DNA from: Neostapfia colusana | Lineage: Eukaryota; Streptophyta; Magnoliopsida; Poales; Poaceae | DNA length: 64,000 nucleotides | Reading direction: 5' to 3' | Assembly (NCBI GenBank): GCA_030760725.1 | Contig: JASWHV010000013.1 | Span: forward strand, 36,676,699-36,740,698 | In this document: positions 56,501-64,000 of the stretch, piece after piece | Layout: each line of letters begins with the position of its first letter | How positions within the stretch are numbered: position 1 is the stretch's first letter | Made by a program: the position numbers and the translations under genes | The notes under the pieces: model-generated | Seen by the model: the letters and a program-made list of their open reading frames with translations, nothing else | Told to the model about the DNA's origin: nothing | Database searches by the model: none

Positions 56501-57634
56501 GGCCTGAACCGGGATGGTAAGGCAAATGTGGAGGTTGGTTGTAGCCCCGTCCTTGTTGGTTAAGGACCGTATGTATGCGGCCCTACTGGACAAGATTGAG
56601 CTGTACCGGATATATAGTGGGGTATGGGACCCATGAAACCGATATAACTCGATGGACTGTGATATAGAAACTCATCCTTCGCGTGGGAATGGCGTTGAGA
56701 AGGCGGGAGGTGTAAATCCTTTAGCGGGAAACTTCGACATGTCCGCGTAGAGGACCATCTTTCTCGGCGCGAAATGTTTTTCTATATCAGGGTATCATGT
56801 GAAAGGTTGCTGCATACAATGTAAGAAAGAGCTCTTGAGAGAGTCTTTCGAGGCGGGTGTATGTGTCGTGTATTCTGGGTTGTTATTGATTCGAATCACC
56901 ATCGCTCACAGAAGAGGATTGAGCATACTTGCCCACTACGCTGTGACGTAGTAAGAAGAGAAACTAAGTCTCTTAACATGCTGTTCATGGATTAATCTTT
57001 GTATTGGAACCTTGACTGAATTAGAGATAGTGCTAACTAAAGTTCATTTCCACCTTAGGCTAGCAACATCGGGATAAGCGTTTCTTGTTTCATTGTGGAC
57101 TTCCGGTGTTGTGAGGCGTGAGGACCACTAAAATGAAGGCTATAAGAATCTGAATATAAGGATCAAGTTTAGTCAAGCTGCATTTTGCAAATTCCTGTTC
57201 CTACTGTCTTACTACCCCTGCATGTAGAGTTACATGTTTAGCGTTGACGGTTAAGACTTGCTGAGCCTTAGTGCTCACGGTTGCTTCTGAGTTGTTTTTG
57301 CAGGTAGCAGGATGCCTGCTATGGAGAGGGTTGTTCGGTGAGACGACGAACCCCACGGTTCGTTATACTCATTGGAAACCTAGCCGCTGCCTTTCCTTGG
57401 TGAAGCTAGTAGGAAGCGTTCACGGGCTGAACGACTTCTCTTCGGCGTAGTTAGGGTCAAGAGTGAGTAGATTGTCCAGTTTTTACATTCCGCTGCATGT
57501 GTACTTATGTTGTAAAAGAACTTATCTTGAGTAACAAAATGGTTCCATATGTTCTTGAGTCTCTTTCCGTGCTTGCTGTTGGGTGCCGCATCGCACGGCA
57601 CCACCCAGTGCGATCTCCGGGCCGGACCTCGACA
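53538..57634 (+). mobile_element. Element P 5' LTR (about 4.1 kb)
   Basis: From about 53537, AACAAAGTTAAGGCAAAGAAAGG and what follows match the 3' LTR at 63929 onward with one mismatch in about 66 bases. The LTR ends CCTCGACA at 57634, four bases before the primer site. A possible TG start at 53509 exists, but the first 30-40 bases there do not match the 3' LTR well. In the equivalent of the exon-like region it has a GC-donor-like GAGCAAG|GCAAGCCCCGG at 56127 and an acceptor TTTTTGCAG at 57303, but the frame between is broken. Confidence 0.8.
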
Positions 57635-57637
57635 GCG

Positions 57638-57650
57638 TGGTATCAGAGCC
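57638..57650 (+). other. Element P primer binding site
   Basis: TGGTATCAGAGCC, complementary to initiator-methionine tRNA, lies three bases after the LTR end. It agrees with the site in element M. Confidence 0.9.
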
Positions 57651-59426
57651 GCATTGGGAATAGCATGCATGAAAAGAGCATATTTTTGAAAAATTAGAGG
57701 TATACAAGTGAGGAACGTATAGTATGCCGACATAAGGAGTATTATTAGCATAGTTACTTAAGGTGGCAGGCTAACAGTGTGTTATTATTAAGTATTTCAA
57801 TTCTGTAACGACGCACCTACGTGGAGGTAAGAATGGTAAGAACGCCACCGAAAGCGGATCAATTTCGGTTAGCTCCCCCATACGAGGAAAGTAGTGTGAG
57901 ATGTCCCGTTCAGCAATGGACGGGAAGTGAATAGGTTTTCTAAGACTCTTCATGTCTTAGAGACATATGAACGGCACTAGCCTCCAGTGCGCAAACCCAG
58001 GGGCAAGAGGAGGAGACCCCATTTTGTGATTTGTAACACGAAGTGTGTTCTCTAGGACTCTTCATGTCCTATGAGGCATACGAAAGCGCTGTTCCACCGG
58101 TGTGCTTTATTGCAAAGGTGTGGAGCCCCCGTCGGGTGGTGAATAACCCGATCATGTACCTTGAGACGTGGCTTGACTCGAGTACGGCCCGTATGGCAAT
58201 GGTACGGGGCGTATGTTTTATTATAATATGAACCTGATTGAAATGAAACCAATGTGTGCATCATTATTGAGTGGTTTTCTGCAGGTACCTTAACCACGTT
58301 AGTACATGTTGTGTAGAAAATGGGTGTGAGTGATCGTTTTAGTGCCACCATTTGAGACGTATATGCCGGTATAAAGCCAGTTAGGATTTTAATTTGGTGA
58401 GTAGACGTAGTACCGTGATGTGCTTTGAACTGCATGAAAAAGAAGGTTTGAAAAGAAAAAGAGGAAATGTGGAGTCTAGGATTCCATTAGGGGGTAATGA
58501 ACTCCTATATTGAACTAAGAGTCAATTGGGAGTATAGATTTATTCACCAAGACTTAGGAATAACCTCCCCTGTTTTTGGCAGAATTTCTGCCGAAGTTGA
58601 ACATGATATAACTTTTGTGGTTGAACCAATGGAGGTTAGTGATACATTTATGGAAAGCTGTTGAAGTCTTCTACAATTCTTCTGCAGAACTCCAGATCAG
58701 AATAACCCTCCAAATGTATGAAATTCTCAGATGAGTGTGAACTGCCCAAAAACAGGGCAGGCACAAATTGCTCTCTGGAAATTTCTGTATTTCGACCATA
58801 TCTTTTTGTAGAAAATTTTCTAAGGGTCATGTAAGACACCGTTGGAAAGTTTAGGAATTGTGCTACTACTTTGTAGTTCAAAGTTTCTCCAGATTTGGAG
58901 TTTAATTGTATGAAATCTTGTGGACAAAACAGCCACTTTCAAAGGAGGTTCTGTCAAAATTGTTCCAGATTTCTGTTAACTTTGAAATATCACAACTTTT
59001 GATCCAGAACCTATATGAAGACAAATGAATACTCGTTGGAAAGATATTGAAGTTAACTATAACTTTGATATTCAACTTGAGATATCAAATTGCCATTTTC
59101 ATATTCAAATTCTGGGATTAAGACCTATTGGTCATTCTGAACAGAGTAGTGCTTATTGCCAATGTAACTTAGGACTTGTTGTGGACAGGGATGTTCTAGA
59201 CTTCTCTAAGCTCCATAACATGTTCTTGAGTTATTTTTCAGTTTGTCCTACTATTGGAATTAAGGGTTTGGACAAAGTTGTTAGAGTTGGTAGATATCAG
59301 AATTGTCGAAACCCTGTTTAGATTGTGTAGTGCTGCAATATCTATGTGATGCTTTTACGGTTATATTTTCAATTCAAGTTGAGTTTAAACTTTGAATTTT
59401 AACCGTAAATTGCTCACTCTTGCAGT
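57651..59426 (+). other. Element P leader (untranslated)
   Basis: No credible coding frame was found. Hairpins with the loop TCTTCAT are at 57939-57961 (8-bp stem) and 58053-58071 (6-bp stem), within a duplicated block ACTCTTCATGTC. The leader ends with CTCTTGCAG at 59425, one base before the gag ATG. Confidence 0.65.
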
Positions 59427-60252
59427 ATGGATCACACACATTCCAGGAGTGAGGTTGGTGAGTCAAGTCACGGCGGAAGTAATTCGCCACAACAAGAAGT
59501 GCCGACATCATCAACCGGATTGGCGGAAATCTTGGCAAAGATGGCTGAGTCTCTGGATCTGTTGGTGCGACAAAGCATACGACAGGAGACACGACAGCAA
59601 AATACCCTGCCAAGCACCTATCTGGATTTTCTAGCAAGACAACTACCAGTTTTCTCGGAAGCGAAAGAACCGTTGGAGTCGGCTCATTGGCTCCAATATA
59701 TTGAAGCCAAGTTCGATATGCTTGAGTGCGATGAATATCAGAAGACTCTATTTGCCGCTCAACAACTCCATGGAGCCGCTGGAGCTTGGTGGGCGGAGTA
59801 CATTGGTACTCTTCCTGAAGGTCATCGAGTGACTTGGGATGAATTCCGGAGTGTTTTCCAGGCATGTCACCTTTGTTCGGGAATTCTTCGAACAAAGTAT
59901 CAAGACTTTCTGGAATTAAATCAAGGAGAAAGGAGTGCGTACGAGTACTTCAAGGAGTTTGAAGACTTGATGCAATACGCCACTCATATGGTAGACTTGG
60001 AAGTGTTGAAGTGTGAATATTTCTTCTGAGGTTTGAATGTCATCTTACAAACAAGTGACCTTGTTCAATAGCGGTATTTACAATGAGTTGGTAAATGCCG
60101 CTATCACAAAAGAGGACATGCATCTCCTTTGTGAAGCGGAGCTGAAAAGGAGTATACCGCCAGACAGTGATATCGAGGTTCCTCCGAACTATCGAGTGCG
60201 GTATTGCTCGCCAGTTAGGCAACAAATTCAGCCTGTGGTGCAACTCTCATAA
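59427..60252 (+). pseudogene. gag: Element P gag
   Basis: It begins MDHTHSRSEVGESSHGG like element M. The Gag core has STYLDFLARQLPVFSEAKEP, QQLHGAAGAWWAEYI and GERSAYEYFKEFEDLMQYA. A TGA at 60027-60029 sits where M has arginine (YIFRGLN), a CGA-to-TGA type change. After a frameshift, the frame 60037-60252 continues with KQVTLFNSGIYNELVNAAI. I see no intact zinc knuckle downstream. Confidence 0.85.
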
Positions 60253-60375
60253 CCACAGCTGGAGTTACTCACTTATGAGCCTCCACCTCAACAGCAGCGG
60301 TCAGAAATTATTCGTGCAACCATACCGCAACCATCTACGCACAAATTATCTCCACCTCGTGTTAGTAGAGAGCTG

Positions 60376-61917
60376 ATGATTTCTACAACGCAAAACCGTC
60401 GTGGTGCTGAGCAGAGTCACACTCGTGTGTTGTCTCGTCAATGGTCAGATCAGCATCATGAACTTTCAAAGAAGCATCTTTCAAAAGATGGTAGGGTTAA
60501 TTACACTGCTATTGACGACATTACAAAAGGCGAACCAGTTTTAGCGGTCATGTTCACGTTACATGAACAGCCCACTTTCGTGTTATTTGATTTCGGGGCC
60601 ACCCACAATTTTATTAGCAGAGACTATGTGCTAAATAATAATCTTCCATTTAGCACGATTAGACATCCGTTTCATATCAGCTCACCCGGAGGCAAGATAT
60701 CAACAGATGAGATGGTCTCTCGGGCACCTTTATGTTTGGGTAGAAACATCTACCCTGCGAGCCTTATCATACTCAAAGGCCAAAGGATTGATATTATCTT
60801 AGGGATGTCATGGTTGACACATTATGGAGCTATCTTTGACATCGGCTCTCGGACTGCCCAATTGAATTCCCCAATACACGGTTGCAACACATTGAATCTT
60901 GTGGATCCATCACAATGAGTTGCAGCAGTGCATCAGATTGAAGCTCCTAAGCTTGAGGATATTCCAGTGGTATGTGAATATCCAGATGTGTTTCCTGAAG
61001 ACTTGCCGGGCATGCCGCCCAAACGTGATGTTGAGTTCAAGATTGAACTAGCATCGGGAACAACACCTATTTCTCGGCGACCATACAAAATGGCACCGAA
61101 GGAGCTAACAGAATTGAAGGAGCAGCTGAATGACCTCATGGACAAAGGTTTTATACGCCCAAGTTCATCACCTTGGGGCTGTTCCGCACTCTTCGTGAAC
61201 AAGAAGGACGAAACTTTGAGGCTATGTGTAGATTATCGTCCATTGAATGCTGTCACTATCAAGAATAAGTATCCACTACCATGCATTGATATTTTATTTG
61301 ATCAACTAGTGGGTGCTAAGGTATTCTCCAAGATGGATCTTCGGTCCGGGTATCAACAGATAAAAATCCGGGCAGAAGATGTACCTAAGACGGCGTTCTC
61401 GACAAGATATGGTCTTTATGAATATCTTGTCATGTCCTTTGGGTTGACCAATGCTCCGGCTCATTTTATGTATCTCATGAACTCTGTATTCATGCCGGAG
61501 TTAGACAAATTCGTCGTGGTTCTCTCGACGATATCTTGGTCTATTCAAAAACACGCTGAACATTTGCGTATTGTACTCCAACGCTTGAGAGATCACAAGC
61601 TTTATGCAAAGTTCAGTAAATGTGAGTTTTGGATCAGCCAAGTGCCGTTTCTTGGGCATATTATTTCAGCGGAAGGCATCGCTGTGGACCCAAGTAAAAT
61701 CGAGCAAGTGCTGAATTGGAAATCTCCAACATCTGTTCATGAAGTGAGGAGTTTCCTAGGTTTAGCGTGTTATTACCGGAGATTCATTCTAAACTTCTCC
61801 AAAGTCGCTAAACCTATGACGGAGCTGTTGAAGAAAAGCACCAAGTATGATTGGAGCAATTCATATGAACAAGCTTTTAAAACTTTAGTGAAGCATCTCA
61901 CCACAGCTCTAGTTTAG
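60376..61917 (+). pseudogene. Element P protease and reverse transcriptase
   Basis: The protease has TFVLFDFGATHNFIS, where the catalytic DSG has become DFG. A stop at 60916-60918 separates it from the reverse transcriptase (60928 on): LPGMPPKRDVEFKIEL, ISRRPYKMAPKEL, KGFIRPSSSPWGCSALFV, LCVDYRPLNAVTIKNKYPLP, MDLRSGYQQIKI. At the active site the reading frame gives FVVVLSTISWSIQKH. The DDILVYSK codons are present in the +1 frame, so small indels before and after have thrown the catalytic residues out of frame while restoring the frame afterwards. It ends near the RNase H start at a frameshift at about 61915. Confidence 0.88.
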
Positions 61918-63824
61918 CCCAGCCGGACACCACGAAGCCTTTTGATGTCTATTGTGATGCATCTGGCATTGGTTTGGGTTGTGTGTTGATGCAAGAAGGA
62001 CGTGTGGTCGCGTATGGATCCCGACAACTCAGGGGCCATGAGCAGAATTACCCGACGCACGACCTTGAACTAGCTGCAGTGGTCTTAGCATTGAAAATGT
62101 GGAGACATTATCTACTAGGTAATCTAGTACATCTCTACACTGACCACAAAAGCTTAAAGTACATCTTCACACAGAAAGAATTGAATATGAGGCAGCGAAG
62201 ATGGCTAGAATTGATCAAGGACTATGAACTTGAAATTCATTACCATCCGGGTAAAGCGAATGTGGTTGCCGACGCACTTAGTCGGAAAGCCCACGTTCAC
62301 CATTTAGCCATGGCTGCACATGAAGGAGGAGAACCAAGCCTGCGCTTAGTTCCCTATGGATCGCTGTTCAACCTCGCTCTTATTCCTACAATCCGAGATG
62401 AGATTGTATAGGCTTAGAAGAGAGACAGGGGTATGTCTCACATTCGGAGAAGAGTGGACAACGGCGAATTGAAGATGTTCCGGAAGGATGAAGAGGGTAC
62501 TCTATGGTTTAACAACCACATAGTGGTACCCCGGAATATGAAATTGCGGAGGAAGATATTTTATGAAGCTCATTTGTCCAAGTACTCTATTCATCCAGGA
62601 AGCAATAAGATGTATTAGGACCTGAAATCTAAGTTCTTGTGGACACGGATGAAAAGGGAGATTGCAAAATACGTATCCGAGTGTGATACGTGTCGGCGGG
62701 TTAAAGCTGACCATATGAGGAAAGCCGGACCACTTCAACCACTGAAGATTCCAGCATGGAAGTGGGAAGACATAAGTATGGACTTCATCGTCGGATTACC
62801 CATGACTAGCAACAAACATGATTCTTTTTGGGTAATCGTCGATCATTTGACCAAGACAGCTCATTTTATTCCAGTCCATACCAAATATGTGGCAAAGAAG
62901 TATGTGGAGCTGTTCATCTCGAGAATCATGTGTTTAGACGGGGTTCCCCGCACCATTGTTTCTGATCGAGGTGCGTTATTCGTATCCAGATTTTGGGAGC
63001 AACTGCATGCTTCCTTGGGAACCAAGTTAATTCGGAGTTCAGCGTATCATCCGCAAATTGATGGTCAAACGGAGAGGATAAATCAGATTCTGGAGGATAT
63101 GCTACGGGCATGTGTCATCAATCATGGGAAGAATTGGGATGACCATCTGCCGTTAGCAGAATTCTCATATAATAACGGTTATCAATCCAGCATCAAGATG
63201 GCCCCGTATGAAGCTCTTTATGGCCAGAAGTGCCGAACACCTCTGAATTGGTCCGGCAAGAGAGTGGTCTACGGGATTGATTTGGTAAATGAAGCCGAGG
63301 AACGAGTGCGAGTGATTCAAGCCAACCTAAAGGCTGCTCAATCTCGGCAGAAGAGCTATGCAGACAAACGACGTCGACCTCTTCACTTTGACATCGGGGA
63401 CCATGTTTATCTTCGTGTCTCTTCCATGAAAGGAGTTCATCATTTTAGATTAAAGGGGAAACTAGCTCCGCAATTTATCGGGCTGTTTGCTGTAACTGAA
63501 GTATGCGGACCCGTAGCTTATCGTCTGGGGTTACCGACATCACTTTCAGGTATTCACAATGTTTTCCACGTCTCTCAGCTGTGGAAGTGTCTTAAGTACC
63601 CAACCACAGTTCATATGGAGACCATTGAGGATCTTCATCCAGATCTCACTTATTCTGAGTATCCGATACAGATTATCGACAAGAAGACTCGCGCCACAAG
63701 AAATCGGACATTGCGATTTTACAAAGTCTTGTGGAGCAACCACACTGCTGATGAAGCCACGTGGGAAAGCGAGGATTTTCTCCATTTAAATTTTCCCGAC
63801 TTGTTTGTACCATATGTCCAGTAG
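61918..63824 (+). pseudogene. Element P RNase H, integrase and chromodomain-like tail
   Basis: RNase H runs from about 61940 (FDVYCDASGIGLGCVLMQ). Two stops near 62409-62418 and one at 62617-62619 (MYQDL with the glutamine codon changed to TAG) interrupt the linker and zinc region. From 62637 the integrase is open for 395 codons: ECDTCRRVKADHMRK, SMDFIVGLPMTSNKHD, VSDRGALFVSRFWEQLHA, HPQIDGQTERINQILEDML, then the tail NRTLRFYKVLWSNHTADEATWESEDFL to the stop at 63824. This is the best-preserved integrase in the window. Confidence 0.9.
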
Positions 63825-63870
63825 TCATTCTCCCTTCTTCTTTCTTTTTGTAATCTCGGGACGAGATTCT

Positions 63871-63886
63871 TTTAAGGGGTGAGGAA
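63871..63886 (+). other. Element P polypurine tract
   Basis: TTTAAGGGGTGAGGAA directly precedes the LTR start TGTAACAGC, in the same context as the other elements. Confidence 0.8.
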
Positions 63887-64000
63887 TGTAACAGCACTAA
63901 CTTTTGTAAAGTTGATTTCAACTGATGAAACAAAGTTAAGGCAAAGAAAGGCTATAGTTGTGTCACATGAAATGATGAACACACAAATGGACATGTGAGG
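63887..64000 (+). mobile_element. Element P 3' LTR, cut by the window end
   Basis: It begins TGTAACAGCACTAACTTTTG. Bases 63929-64000 are nearly identical to the start of the 5' LTR at 53537 onward. The rest lies beyond the window. Confidence 0.85.

Noticed and set aside
1..64000. CRISPR arrays, prokaryotic operons, rRNA or tRNA genes
   Set aside because: No spaced repeat arrays, ribosome binding sites or RNA gene folds were seen; the content is plant nuclear. tRNA-like bases are only primer sites.

Overview
The window is nuclear DNA from a grass, probably a panicoid cereal relative. This rests on the grass-type long terminal repeat (LTR) retrotransposon families, the GC-rich first exon of a plant Golgi arabinosyltransferase, and the lack of any bacterial-style operon. 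Most of the 64 kb is nested retrotransposon; one host gene exon is recognisable.

Layout. 1-1870 is the 3' end of a Tekay/Del-type Ty3-gypsy pol, followed by its 3' LTR (1936-5751). 5752-7403 is a wrecked Ty1-copia gag/protease fragment. 7404-9503 holds intron sequence and exon 1 (minus strand) of an XEG113-like GT77 gene, whose remaining exons would lie to the left, past the retrotransposons. 9504-11910 is unrecognised intergenic DNA. 11911 to about 23990 is a degraded minus-strand SIRE/Maximus-like copia element. It is split by a young 8.1 kb Tat-type gypsy element (14342-22417, perfect target-site duplication GTTTC). That element has an intact gag, no pol, and an intact antisense coiled-coil ORF.

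From about 23990 to the end is a nest of Tekay/Del-type gypsy elements. Element Q (plus strand) has a 5'-truncated 5' LTR. A solo LTR of the same family (24339-41321, duplication GGGCT) sits inside that LTR. Inside the solo LTR sits the complete minus-strand element M (25832-38866, duplication GCCAA/GCCGA). Q's coding region runs about 44383-49836 and lacks integrase. Its 3' LTR is split by a minus-strand solo LTR (49956-52340, duplication GTGAT/ATGAT) and then abuts element P. P has its 5' LTR to 57634, gag-pol at 59427-63824, and a 3' LTR from 63887 past the window end.

No gypsy pol here is intact: reverse transcriptase active sites are altered (M, Q) or out of frame (P), Q lacks integrase, and stops are frequent. 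The most unusual signals are (1) two short exon-like blocks inside three independent Tekay-type LTRs that join in frame through a GC-AG intron and end in a VEWEP motif; (2) a clean 1.17 kb inversion inside the pol of element M; (3) a duplicated hairpin with an identical 7-nt loop in the leaders of three elements, plus a splice-acceptor-like TTGCAG directly before each gag start; and (4) the intact antisense ORF of the Tat-type element. Alignments were done by eye, so identities and some boundaries are approximate.
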